From Parabacteroides goldsteinii (GTDB lineage: Bacteria; Bacteroidota; Bacteroidia; Bacteroidales; Tannerellaceae): 64,000 nt of DNA. How positions within the stretch are numbered: position 1 is the stretch's first letter; the number at the start of each line of letters is the position of its first letter. The notes below the pieces were generated by a model, which saw only the letters and a program-made list of their open reading frames with translations, did not search any database and was not told where the DNA came from. This document shows positions 42,060 to 51,120 of the stretch, piece after piece. Position numbers and translations under genes: made by a program. The DNA lies in assembly GCF_015550595.1 (NCBI RefSeq), contig NZ_JADNBB010000002.1, positions 124,001-188,000 of the forward strand, in the 5' to 3' direction.

Positions 42060-44411
42060 ATGAGAGGTTTCATACATGTATTTCTTTTATTGAGTTGTTT
42101 GTTTCCAGTAAGTCTGGCGGCACAGAATAAAGTGATTCTATCCGGCGAAGTGAAAGAGAAGGATGGGACACCGCTTCCGTTGGCTACTGTCGCTATAGAA
42201 AATACGATTTCGGGAACGTATACAGACGACCGGGGACGTTATTCACTGTCGGTAATCCCCGGCAAACGCACTCTTATAATTACCCTGTTAGGTTACAACA
42301 CCATAAAGACCGTTGTCGATATCCGTAAAAATATGACAATGAATTTCACGATGGAAGAAAACTCCATAACCCTGAATTCGGTTGAAGTATACGGTAAAAC
42401 GAAAACCCAACAGGTGAAAGAAAGTGCTTTTGCAGTCAATGCGTTGGATGTTAAACCACAGATCAACACTCTGAAGAATCTGAATGATATGGTGAACCGT
42501 ACAACCGGTATTAAGATTCGGGAAGAGGGTGGAGTCGGTTCAGACTTCGACTTGTCTATCAATGGATTATCAGGAAATTCCGTTCGTTACTTTATTGATG
42601 GGATGCCTCTGGATACAAAAGGAAGCGGTGTCTCGCTGGCAAATCTTCCTGTCAATATCATTGACAGGGTGGAAATATATAAAGGGGTAGTTCCTGCCAG
42701 CTTGGGAGCAGATGCTTTGGGGGGGGCTATCAATATTATTACCAGTCAGGAAAAAAAGAATTACCTGGATGTTTCTTATGGTACAGGTTCTTTCCATACG
42801 CATAGAACTGACCTGAATGCCCAATTCGTAGAACCGAAGACCGGATTGATCATCAAGCCGACTATCGGAGTCAATTATTCGAAGAACGATTATAAGATGA
42901 AAGGCGTTGAGGTATGGGATGAAGATAGCCGTAAATATATTGAAGTCAACCGTAAACGGTTCCATGACGATTATTTTTCCTTGTTGGGCCAATTGGAAGC
43001 CGGCTTTGTCGATAAAGCGTGGGCAGATGCTTTCTTTGTTTCCGGGTCTTATTCCAAAATAGATAAAGAAATACAGACAGGGTCTATCCAGACAAAGGTG
43101 ATCGGTAATGCGGAGCGTCATTCCGATGCATGGAATGTATCAGCCCGTTATCAAAAGCGGTTTGAGAAAATTAATACAAATGCATCGCTTTCCCATACCT
43201 GGGACGCATCGCTTACTGTCGATACGGCTTATCGTATCTATGATTGGAACGGAGATTTTACTCCTTCATCCCGTAATGAGCTTAATGGCCGTGGGCGTTC
43301 CATACGTCATTACAACCGCCCTATGACTATTTTTCGAGGAGGCGTCGATTATGCGATCAACCGGCATCATTCAGTCAGTTTGAACTATCTGCTTAACCGT
43401 ACCGGAAATAAACGTCGTGATGATGTCGACGAAACTTTTGAGCCAACCAATGATGTGCTGACCAAGCATATTCTCGGATTGACTTATAATCAGTCTTTTT
43501 TCGACGGAAGATGGGAGAGTACCGTTTTTATTAAAGATTATATCAATGCCACCTCTATCGAACAAAACGATCTTGCCTGGATAACCGGCTCGGAAAATCT
43601 CAAAGGACATTTTTCGAAGAGTTATTGGGGAGGTGGTTTGGGGCTGCGCTATACCATTTGGGATGTACTGGCGGGAAAGGTTTCTTATGAACATAGTGTG
43701 CGCCTTCCTTTGTCGCGTGAACTGCTTGGAAACGGAACGACTATCTATCCGAATCTCGCCCTTCATCCCGAAAGCAGTGATAATATAAACCTGGGTCTTT
43801 TTGGTAACTGGTATCCTTCTTACGGTCATTCCTTCTATTATGAGGTTAACGGATTTCTTCGGTTTGTCGACGATTATATTCAGGCAACCGTATCGGAAAA
43901 AGAAGGTATGATGCAATACGAGAATATTCCGGCTGTACATGTGAAAGGTATTGAAGGGGAGATGCGCTACAATTGGAAAAATAGCTTTCAGATAATGGTC
44001 AACTGTAGTTATAATGAAGCACGTGACCAAAAGAAATATAAAACCGACGGTAAGCCTTCGGCTACTTATAATAACCGTGTACCTAACCGTCCCTGGGTGT
44101 ATAGCAATGCTGATGTAAGCTATACATTTCATGATCTGGCACAGAAGGAAGATGATCTTCGCATCGGATATTCCTGGCAATGGATACACTGGTTTTACTT
44201 ATCGTGGGAAGCATACGGAGCCCTTGAAAGTAAGTCGCGTATACCGACTCAGAATGTATCGAATCTTAATGTGAGCTATTCATGGATGAAAAGACGCTAT
44301 AATGTGTCATTGGAATGTAGTAACCTGTTTGACGCTACGGTTTATGACAATTATAAACTCCAGAAGCCCGGTCGTGCATTCTTCGCTAAATTCAGATTAT
44401 TCATTAATTAA
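42060..44411 (+). CDS. btuB: TonB-dependent receptor for cobalamin (BtuB-like)
   Basis: 783 aa. Signal peptide to residue ~21 (LFPVSLAAQN). A carboxypeptidase-regulatory-like domain follows (~27-105, SGEVKEKDGTPLPLATVAI), then a plug (~115-225, with VRYFIDGMPLDTKGSGVSLA and VPASLGADALGGAINI), then a beta-barrel ending in FRLFIN with a terminal aromatic pattern. It takes up vitamin B12 or a related corrinoid at the outer membrane, powered by TonB. The substrate call rests on the riboswitch directly upstream. It is the first gene of the operon with the DUF4374 lipoprotein 18 nt downstream. Confidence 0.88.
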   Translation: MRGFIHVFLLLSCLFPVSLAAQNKVILSGEVKEKDGTPLPLATVAIENTISGTYTDDRGRYSLSVIPGKRTLIITLLGYNTIKTVVDIRKNMTMNFTMEENSITLNSVEVYGKTKTQQVKESAFAVNALDVKPQINTLKNLNDMVNRTTGIKIREEGGVGSDFDLSINGLSGNSVRYFIDGMPLDTKGSGVSLANLPVNIIDRVEIYKGVVPASLGADALGGAINIITSQEKKNYLDVSYGTGSFHTHRTDLNAQFVEPKTGLIIKPTIGVNYSKNDYKMKGVEVWDEDSRKYIEVNRKRFHDDYFSLLGQLEAGFVDKAWADAFFVSGSYSKIDKEIQTGSIQTKVIGNAERHSDAWNVSARYQKRFEKINTNASLSHTWDASLTVDTAYRIYDWNGDFTPSSRNELNGRGRSIRHYNRPMTIFRGGVDYAINRHHSVSLNYLLNRTGNKRRDDVDETFEPTNDVLTKHILGLTYNQSFFDGRWESTVFIKDYINATSIEQNDLAWITGSENLKGHFSKSYWGGGLGLRYTIWDVLAGKVSYEHSVRLPLSRELLGNGTTIYPNLALHPESSDNINLGLFGNWYPSYGHSFYYEVNGFLRFVDDYIQATVSEKEGMMQYENIPAVHVKGIEGEMRYNWKNSFQIMVNCSYNEARDQKKYKTDGKPSATYNNRVPNRPWVYSNADVSYTFHDLAQKEDDLRIGYSWQWIHWFYLSWEAYGALESKSRIPTQNVSNLNVSYSWMKRRYNVSLECSNLFDATVYDNYKLQKPGRAFFAKFRLFIN

Positions 44412-44429
44412 TAATTTAAAGATTATCAA

Positions 44430-45704
44430 ATGAAAAAGTTTCAATTACTATTTTGGGCATTATTAACGGCATTGCTTACCTTGTCTTTTAGTGCTTGTTC
44501 CGACGACGATGAGCCTACTCCCGGACCGGAGCCTGCTCCAGAAGCACAAACCTATCACTTCGACATCTGGATTGCTCTGGATAAACACGGTGGTATGGGA
44601 CGTGACGTACAAACTCTTGTCAAGAGCATCGACTCTCTGAAGGCTGGTTCGGAAAAGATCAGTTTTGAAGGAGATGGAACAGAAGTTCATAGTGTTATGT
44701 CTTTGGAAAGTATTATCAAAGGGAAATACTACTATCAGGTTCCTGTATCGGGGGATCGTTTTTCCAAGTATACGCTGTCGAATAATAAGATCAATGTTAT
44801 TCAAGAGCAGAAATTCGGCACAAATACGTACGATACCCGTAAGTATACACATGCCTGGATCGATGATAATACGCTTGTGATCATGGCTTCTAACGGGGAT
44901 GGAGATAAAATTATCTGGACGAAACTGAATGCGACCGATATGAGTATTATCAAGGAAGGCGTTCTTGATATTCCTCTTCCTGAAGGAGATAAATTATTCT
45001 CTACTTCAGGTATTCTGAACTATCGTAAAAGCGATAATAAACTTATTTATTTCTATTTGGGGAAGAAAAGTAAACGTGGAGATACAACACCTTTCTTCTT
45101 TACAACTGTAATCAATGCTGAAACAATGGCCGTTGAAAGTAATATACGTAATACGATGGCTCATCAGATGGTTGGTAGTGCTTATGGTGAATTGTTACAG
45201 AAATGTACGCTGGTTGACGAGAGTGGAAATCTTTATCTTGCAGGTTTCTCCGAAAATGAAGATGGAACGGAGAAGAGCCATCTGATTCGTATCAAAGCCG
45301 GTGAGAAAGATTTTGATCCTAGTTACGATGCTTTCACTAATACAGGAAAACTTGTTTCTCTCGAATATCTGGGTGATGGTAAAGTTCTTGCATATGCACG
45401 TCAGGATGAACTAGGTATGGAAATTGATAGTTACAGCCATTATTATACGATCATCGACCTCAATAGTAAAACCAGCAGCCGTGTAAAATACAATGGACAG
45501 GATCTCCCGTACAGCGGTGGCCGCTTCTCTCAGCGTACTGCAGTGGTTGATGGTAAGGCTTATATCGGTGTTAATCCGGAAAGTTCAAATCCTTGTGTCT
45601 ACATTTATGATATAAAGACAGGCAATATAGAGAAGGGTGCTGATATTAAAGAAGGCTACTACTTCGAGCAGATACGTGTACTTGATAACGAAGATGCTGA
45701 ATAA
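44430..45704 (+). CDS. DUF4374 beta-propeller lipoprotein in the B12 operon
   Basis: 424 aa. A lipobox (SFSAC, Cys at ~23) is followed by an acidic/Pro-rich stretch (SDDDEPTPGPEPAPEA), the usual lipoprotein export signal for the Bacteroidetes surface. The body is a repeating strand pattern (YYQVPVSGDRFSKYTLS, THAWIDDNTLVIMAS, SGNLYLAGFSEN, GKAYIGVNPES) fitting the DUF4374 propeller family. Related lipoproteins sit by TonB receptors for iron siderophores. In this operon, under a B12 riboswitch, it likely binds cobalamin on the cell surface and passes it to the receptor, as BtuG does. That role is inferred. Confidence 0.82.
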   Translation: MKKFQLLFWALLTALLTLSFSACSDDDEPTPGPEPAPEAQTYHFDIWIALDKHGGMGRDVQTLVKSIDSLKAGSEKISFEGDGTEVHSVMSLESIIKGKYYYQVPVSGDRFSKYTLSNNKINVIQEQKFGTNTYDTRKYTHAWIDDNTLVIMASNGDGDKIIWTKLNATDMSIIKEGVLDIPLPEGDKLFSTSGILNYRKSDNKLIYFYLGKKSKRGDTTPFFFTTVINAETMAVESNIRNTMAHQMVGSAYGELLQKCTLVDESGNLYLAGFSENEDGTEKSHLIRIKAGEKDFDPSYDAFTNTGKLVSLEYLGDGKVLAYARQDELGMEIDSYSHYYTIIDLNSKTSSRVKYNGQDLPYSGGRFSQRTAVVDGKAYIGVNPESSNPCVYIYDIKTGNIEKGADIKEGYYFEQIRVLDNEDAE

Positions 45705-45735
45705 GAACCTTTCAGGTTCCAGTCGAAATGTAAAT

Positions 45736-45780
45736 TGAAGTGCACTCCTTTGGTTGAGTCCAACTTTTGGGGGCACTTCA
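45736..45780. terminator. Hairpin between convergent genes
   Basis: Arms TTGAAGTGC / GCACTTCA, 8 bp, around a ~29-nt loop. There is no strong T-run on either strand, so its terminator role is likely but not certain. Confidence 0.5.
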
Positions 45781-45787
45781 GTTTGAC

Positions 45788-47677
45788 TTATAATCTTCCG
45801 GAGGTTTTGCTCATTATCAATACCGGTTTCCCTAACGGAGGATATGACTTTTGAGATTTTGTTTTTGTCTCAGTCCAGGGAGCTACATTATCAGACTGCA
45901 TAAAGTCTTCAAACGTATATGGTTCTCCTGCAAGCCTCCTGATTCTGTCAACAATCGCCCAGCGGCTGGGAGCATTGTAATATGGAATGTTAATATCCAT
46001 ACAGCTGACCTTTTCAGGACGCCAAATTCCTGATTGATAAAGAAAAGCACCTTCATAAGCTCCTACATAAGTATACTTTTCTTTTCCTATAAAATCACTC
46101 CAGGGAACCCGGGATAAATCATTTGTCAAAGAGATATTCCGATAACAACCGAATTTTTGCCAAAGGAACACTTCGGCCTTTACATCTTCTGAAGCTTCAC
46201 CTCCATAAATATATTCATCTGCTAAAAGTCCGAAAGCGTGTCCTCCCGCTTCGTGATGCACTAATCCTTCAAAATCATAAGGAGGTGCCTCTTTACTGAT
46301 TGGACAGGCTGCAATACAAAATCCGCTTGAATAGAGACGGGCTGTTCCGGCATATTTACTGCTGTTCAGGAAGAGGATCGTGGTCATTTCTACGACATCT
46401 CTTAATTCCGGGATCAAATTTAGATAAACTTCGCAAATGCTATCGCTCCAATCAATATTAGTGCCTTCTCCATATATCGATCCGAAGCGGTTATTGATCG
46501 TAATACCCGGTATCTCTCCGTTTACGCCGGCTTCTTCCGATTGAGCAAAGATCATATAAACATTAAAATATTTTCGGTTTGATTTATAGGGTTCTATGTT
46601 GAAAAAATGTTCCATCGTTTGGTTTGCCAAATTCTCATATCGTCCGTCTTTCAACAAGTCTGCTTTGGTGAATCCATCTCCCATAATTGCTACATTTACG
46701 CCTTTACCGGCTGATGCCGTCTGCAAACGTACATATTCACCATCTGCGTAATAGGTCAGTCCGTCTTCTTGTTGTATGACACGGACTGTTGTTGTTAGAA
46801 CGGAGGATCTTATGTTGATTTTTGCTTCACGTCCTACCTTTGTATCATTAGCAGAGACTGAAACAAACAGCAGTTTTGAGTCTTCGCTTTTTTTTACTTG
46901 ACACCAGGACGCTACTTCCGGTTCAATGGTATACGTATATTCAGGATTATAATCGTGGTCGGTATGTGTTGAATTGACTGCTATTATTCCACTGCCACCC
47001 TCGGAGGTGAAATCAAGTTGTTCGGTGGACACCGTAAATTGAAGAGCCTCCTGTAAAACTAAAATCGTATCGGCAGCAGAGATATTTGTTGCTTTGATAT
47101 AGATAGCTCCTTTACGCATTTCAGGCTCCGGGTTCTCGCTGATCGTTAAATATAATGTATCTGTCGTTACGGCTTTTGTTTCAGAGATTTGGAGCCAATT
47201 CCGGGCTTCCGGAGATATGCTGACTGTATAGTCTACATTCCGGTCTATCGGAAATGGCCATTTACCTCCGGGTTGTCCTATGTACCATTCCCTATCGGTC
47301 GCAACAAGTGTCGTTTTTTCCTTTTGAGTGACCTTTAAACTCTGAGCAACCTTGCCTGCACGAAACCGAATTTCGGCTGTACGTTCTTTATCTGTATCAT
47401 TTTCAGCGAACATAATACGTACCGAGGAGGTATTTACATCCCCCGATATTGTACTTAAGGTTACCCACGAAGAATTCCCTGTCGGAATTACCTCTGCAAA
47501 CCATACCGAATTTGTATTGATCTCAATAGATTGTTCTTCTCCTTTAGCCGGTATGTTCAATTCTGAAACAGAGATTGTCAGATATTCTTCTTCATCTTTG
47601 CAACCTGCTAGAAATAGTAATGACCAGAAAATGAAAAAGAAAATATTTGTGCAATAATAAGATTTGCAGATATTCAT
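45788..47677 (-). CDS. M64 family metallopeptidase lipoprotein with BACON-like domains
   Basis: 629 aa. Lipobox FLAGC at residue ~26. Residues ~35-305 hold three BACON-type Ig-like modules (SVSELNIPAKGEEQSIEI, FTVSTEQLDFTSEGGSGII). The C-terminal half is an M64 (IgA peptidase type) catalytic domain: VNVAIMGDGFTKADL, then GLVHHEAGGHAFGLLADEY, with the HExxH zinc motif and a downstream Asp/Glu ligand. It is probably surface-exposed. BACON domains are thought to bind carbohydrate or mucin, so a host glycoprotein is a plausible substrate; true IgA cleavage is not shown. Confidence 0.88.
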   Translation of the reverse strand: MNICKSYYCTNIFFFIFWSLLFLAGCKDEEEYLTISVSELNIPAKGEEQSIEINTNSVWFAEVIPTGNSSWVTLSTISGDVNTSSVRIMFAENDTDKERTAEIRFRAGKVAQSLKVTQKEKTTLVATDREWYIGQPGGKWPFPIDRNVDYTVSISPEARNWLQISETKAVTTDTLYLTISENPEPEMRKGAIYIKATNISAADTILVLQEALQFTVSTEQLDFTSEGGSGIIAVNSTHTDHDYNPEYTYTIEPEVASWCQVKKSEDSKLLFVSVSANDTKVGREAKINIRSSVLTTTVRVIQQEDGLTYYADGEYVRLQTASAGKGVNVAIMGDGFTKADLLKDGRYENLANQTMEHFFNIEPYKSNRKYFNVYMIFAQSEEAGVNGEIPGITINNRFGSIYGEGTNIDWSDSICEVYLNLIPELRDVVEMTTILFLNSSKYAGTARLYSSGFCIAACPISKEAPPYDFEGLVHHEAGGHAFGLLADEYIYGGEASEDVKAEVFLWQKFGCYRNISLTNDLSRVPWSDFIGKEKYTYVGAYEGAFLYQSGIWRPEKVSCMDINIPYYNAPSRWAIVDRIRRLAGEPYTFEDFMQSDNVAPWTETKTKSQKSYPPLGKPVLIMSKTSGRL

Positions 47678-47701
47678 ATTGATGGTGTTTTCAATTATTT
47701 A

Positions 47702-47709
47702 CAAAGGTA
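47702..47709 (-). promoter_or_regulatory. -7 box for the M64 peptidase gene
   Basis: TACCTTTG on the minus strand, 24 nt before ATG 47677. Confidence 0.5.
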
Positions 47710-47790
47710 CACTATTTTCCTGATTGTACAAGAATGGTATATAATTCAACCTTACCCTTTAGGGCTGTCTAAGACATTGTAAACACAAAC

Positions 47791-49128
47791 TTATTTTAAT
47801 ATTTTTTTCTGCAATGCCCGGAACCAGATAAACGAAACAACCCCTTTCAACATACTCGATATACTGATCGCCCACCATACACCGATAATCCCTAATCCCA
47901 TTGCAGACAAAACGATCGCCATCGGGATACGCAGCGAGTTGAAAGTAATGCTGATGATCGCAGGCGGAACCGTACGTCCTGTCCCGTAGAACAGACCTTG
48001 CATAGTGATCTCAAGCATCATGAACAGCATTGAATATCCGTCTATCCGCAGGAAAATACCTCCGGCCTCAAATGCTTCCTTCTGGGGAACGATCAGTGAG
48101 AAGACTTCGCTACCATAAAAGACGAATAATAAAGTGCACAGAGTACCGAATATGGCCGTCATTTTTAACGTCGTGTGATAGGCCTCCAATACCCTATTCT
48201 TTTCGGAGGCCGCATAGTTCTGGGCAACGAAGGCGCTTAATGCCGTACTGAATCCCTGGGAGGTGTTCCAGGCAATCGCTTCAATCTGCCCTCCGGCCGT
48301 AAGCGTCATCAAGCCGATATGCCCTCCGTAAGTGGAGGCAGTCCGTGCCATAAAAATATTGATAATGGCAAATAGTGTATTCAGCATGGCAACCGGTAAT
48401 CCCAGTTGCAGTATCCTTCGTGAATAGTTTTTCTTTAGTTTGACGAAGAATGAGAATCCTCCCAATAACCTGCTTTTCCATTTTAGTTGATATACGAATA
48501 TGGCGCATACTGTTGCTTGCGACAGCCAGGTTGCCCAGGCTGCTCCGGCTGTTCCCATGTCGAATACAAAAATAAATACCGGGTCGAGTATCATATTAAT
48601 GATAAGTCCTGTTCCGCTGATGTAAAACGGTATTTTACTTAGCCCTGCTGCATTGTGGATGCCGGTGAAGGCTGCCGACAGGAATATAAAAGGGAAGGCT
48701 GTCGATACGATCCGTAAATACTCCACGGCATTAGCAGCAATAGGTGCTTCCAGTTTATAGACTCCGATGATAGGGGTTGCAAAGACGAACAATAATAATC
48801 CCCAACAGACGGAAATGATCAGGGCGATGGTAAGATTATGGGAAGAATAATTTCTTGCATCTTCTTCGTTGCGTGCACCGATGCTTTGTCCGACGCTTAC
48901 TTCCGAACCTACTTTGTTCAATAAGGAGATCGAGTTGGTCATCCAGGTCAGGATACCGACGGCCCCGATGGCGGCAACAGCCTCGCTTCCCAAGCGCCCA
49001 ACCCAGGCCATATCGGTAATGCTATAAGCCATCTGAATAAAAGAAGTTCCCATGATCGGTAATGCCAGATTGAATAATTGGCGTTTGATGGGACCTTGTG
49101 TCAGGTTCTTTGTTCCTTGCATGTTCAT
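47791..49128 (-). CDS. MATE family efflux transporter
   Basis: 445 aa with ~12 hydrophobic segments, in the inner membrane. Typical MATE beginning: GPIKRQLFNLALPIMGTSFI, then the QMAYSITDMAWVGRLGSEAVAAIGA stretch; the second half repeats the fold (LQLGLPVAMLNTLFAI, then GQIEAIAWNTSQGFSTALSA). These proteins export cationic drugs or metabolites in exchange for Na+ or H+; substrate unknown. It is a single gene with its own -7 box. Confidence 0.92.
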   Translation of the reverse strand: MNMQGTKNLTQGPIKRQLFNLALPIMGTSFIQMAYSITDMAWVGRLGSEAVAAIGAVGILTWMTNSISLLNKVGSEVSVGQSIGARNEEDARNYSSHNLTIALIISVCWGLLLFVFATPIIGVYKLEAPIAANAVEYLRIVSTAFPFIFLSAAFTGIHNAAGLSKIPFYISGTGLIINMILDPVFIFVFDMGTAGAAWATWLSQATVCAIFVYQLKWKSRLLGGFSFFVKLKKNYSRRILQLGLPVAMLNTLFAIINIFMARTASTYGGHIGLMTLTAGGQIEAIAWNTSQGFSTALSAFVAQNYAASEKNRVLEAYHTTLKMTAIFGTLCTLLFVFYGSEVFSLIVPQKEAFEAGGIFLRIDGYSMLFMMLEITMQGLFYGTGRTVPPAIISITFNSLRIPMAIVLSAMGLGIIGVWWAISISSMLKGVVSFIWFRALQKKILK

Positions 49129-49139
49129 CTAATTTGCTG

Positions 49140-49147
49140 CAAAAGTA
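49140..49147 (-). promoter_or_regulatory. -7 box for the MATE transporter
   Basis: TACTTTTG on the minus strand, 11 nt before ATG 49128. The spacing is short; ATG at 49122 (MQGTKNL) may be the real start. Confidence 0.45.
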
Positions 49148-49259
49148 GGAATAATCGTGCAGTTTATATTACTTTAAACTAGTTTGTGGCTTTAGATTGA
49201 TTAATATTTGTAATGATTCTTGCGCTATAGAAGCAATTTTTGTGTTGTTTCTAATAGAG

Positions 49260-49295
49260 AAAGCCGTACTATAATTTGCTTATAGTACGGCTTTC
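49260..49295 (-). terminator. Terminator of the TPR/outer-membrane operon
   Basis: AAAGCCGTACTATA / TATAGTACGGCTTT, a 14-bp perfect hairpin, 16 nt after the stop at 49312. Confidence 0.8.
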
Positions 49296-49311
49296 TTATT
49301 GAGTGGGGGAT

Positions 49312-51111
49312 TTAGAAATTAATATTAACTCCAATCATAGCACTGAACTTCTGTAACGGGTAACCGCTGTAAAGTTCGTATTTCTGGAATAATACATTGT
49401 TCAACTTCAGATACAGACCGAAAGTATCGTTAAAGTTGTATGCTCCGGTCAGGTCCAGTTCGTTGATATTTTTCATCTTGTTATCATTGATATGATCCAT
49501 CGTTGTTTTACGTCCTGTGGCCAGATAGTAATCCAATGATGCTGACAAATTTTTGATCGGTCTGACAGTTACACCGGCTGTGATCTCCATTTCAGGCATA
49601 CCGTATGCTTCCGGCTCTTTCAGGTTCATAAAACCATTTCTCCGATCTTTAGAGTATTCAACGTTCCAGTTATTGTAAACTCCTTTTAAAGATATTTCAA
49701 ATAATTGCTGGTAACTGTATTTCAGGTTGGCTCCGACAAATAATTGTTTGGAGTCCACAAGGTTTAACGGGTCACTAAAGTTTCCGAAATGATCTTTTGT
49801 ATTGTTTAGGCTTGGGATAAAGAAATAATCATCACTTGTAATTCTATATCCTCCGAAAATATCAAACCAGAAACCTGGAGCTACCCCGCTCTTAATCCCC
49901 AGTATTCCATCTAACCAGTTGCGTGAAGGAGTTATTCTGGATATAGGAGAAGTATAACGGTTTACCTGGAACAAGTCATACATGCTATTTGATTTTAACT
50001 TACCATTAGCATTCAGGTACAATACAGTCTTGTCTGCCACTTCAACGTCTGCTGAGATATTGGGTGATGCCATGAATTCTTTATGTTCTCCGCTGAAGAA
50101 CATTGCGTTTACTCCTAGTTTGACATGCCAGTTATCGCCTTCTACCTTATAATAAGGACTTAATGTGGCAGCAGCAAAATTGTCGAAGTAATATGCGTAC
50201 CCGGCTTTTTCTCCATCCGGTATCTTCATTTCATTTGGTAAGCTATAGTTGAAGTATTGGAAGTTTCCATCTAATCCCACTCTTTGGTTGCCTCCAAAAC
50301 CTGCATTTAATCCAAAATTAAGATTGAATGTTCCTTCTGTCGGTCCATCTAAAGGTTTGCCAGTAGCATATTTATAGGAGAAATTGGTATAACCTAAATC
50401 TAACAGATAACCGACAGGCGCGTCTTCTTTTGATTCAACACCTACATTAGCTTTGACCGTTTGGGCTACCTGGTTGGTTTCCACATCGCTTACTAAGTCG
50501 GGAGCTACACTCGAGGCCGGATCTAAATCAACTGGGATCCCGTAATAATTAAATCCGGAATAACCATATTTAATACCCATCTTCAATGCCAGCTTATCGA
50601 AGTTGTGCTTGAAGTTAAGGCCTCCCATATTATCGTTCAGTTTGGCTTTCACCTTTTCATCTATCTGAAGATATTTCACCTTCCCATTCGTGGAGCGGTG
50701 GGAGAACCAGATATTCAGCTGATCTTTGTCGGTGCTGAGGATGTGATATCCCAGGTCGCCATTCAGATTAAGATAAGTTCCGGCACCGAAGTTGAAATAA
50801 CCACGGCGTTTGTTGTACTGGATATCCGTCATGATGTTGCCTGAAGGAAGCAGACTGATCTCTTTCGCCGGGTCGGCTGGCACCGTAAAGTTGGCATAGT
50901 CTATCGGCATCTTCTTTACCACCGGTTCTTTGATGACCGGCAGGGTGTTGACTTTACTTGCGTCCTGTACCGAAGGATCATATTCGCGTTCGAGCGTCAT
51001 TTCCCGGTCCAGATTCTGTTTCTTCGAAGTATCTTCCTGTGCATTGACTGTGGCTGCTGTTCCCAACAGAGCAACGACACACAGTGTTTTTACATTATAT
51101 ATAGTCTTCAT
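49312..51111 (-). CDS. Outer-membrane beta-barrel protein, TonB-receptor-like
   Basis: 599 aa from ATG 51111 (MKTIYNVKTLCVVALLGTAATVNAQ); an in-frame TTG 9 nt earlier is not needed. Signal cleavage near residue 25. A short periplasmic N-terminus (REYDPSVQDASKVNTLPVI) is followed by ~20 amphipathic strands and a C-terminal aromatic (VNINF). No plug or TonB box is seen, so it differs from true TonB receptors. It starts 9 nt after the TPR gene ends. The partner TPR protein suggests an outer-membrane assembly or transport complex; the cargo is not known. Confidence 0.8.
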   Translation of the reverse strand: MKTIYNVKTLCVVALLGTAATVNAQEDTSKKQNLDREMTLEREYDPSVQDASKVNTLPVIKEPVVKKMPIDYANFTVPADPAKEISLLPSGNIMTDIQYNKRRGYFNFGAGTYLNLNGDLGYHILSTDKDQLNIWFSHRSTNGKVKYLQIDEKVKAKLNDNMGGLNFKHNFDKLALKMGIKYGYSGFNYYGIPVDLDPASSVAPDLVSDVETNQVAQTVKANVGVESKEDAPVGYLLDLGYTNFSYKYATGKPLDGPTEGTFNLNFGLNAGFGGNQRVGLDGNFQYFNYSLPNEMKIPDGEKAGYAYYFDNFAAATLSPYYKVEGDNWHVKLGVNAMFFSGEHKEFMASPNISADVEVADKTVLYLNANGKLKSNSMYDLFQVNRYTSPISRITPSRNWLDGILGIKSGVAPGFWFDIFGGYRITSDDYFFIPSLNNTKDHFGNFSDPLNLVDSKQLFVGANLKYSYQQLFEISLKGVYNNWNVEYSKDRRNGFMNLKEPEAYGMPEMEITAGVTVRPIKNLSASLDYYLATGRKTTMDHINDNKMKNINELDLTGAYNFNDTFGLYLKLNNVLFQKYELYSGYPLQKFSAMIGVNINF

Positions 51112-51120
51112 TGTATTCAA

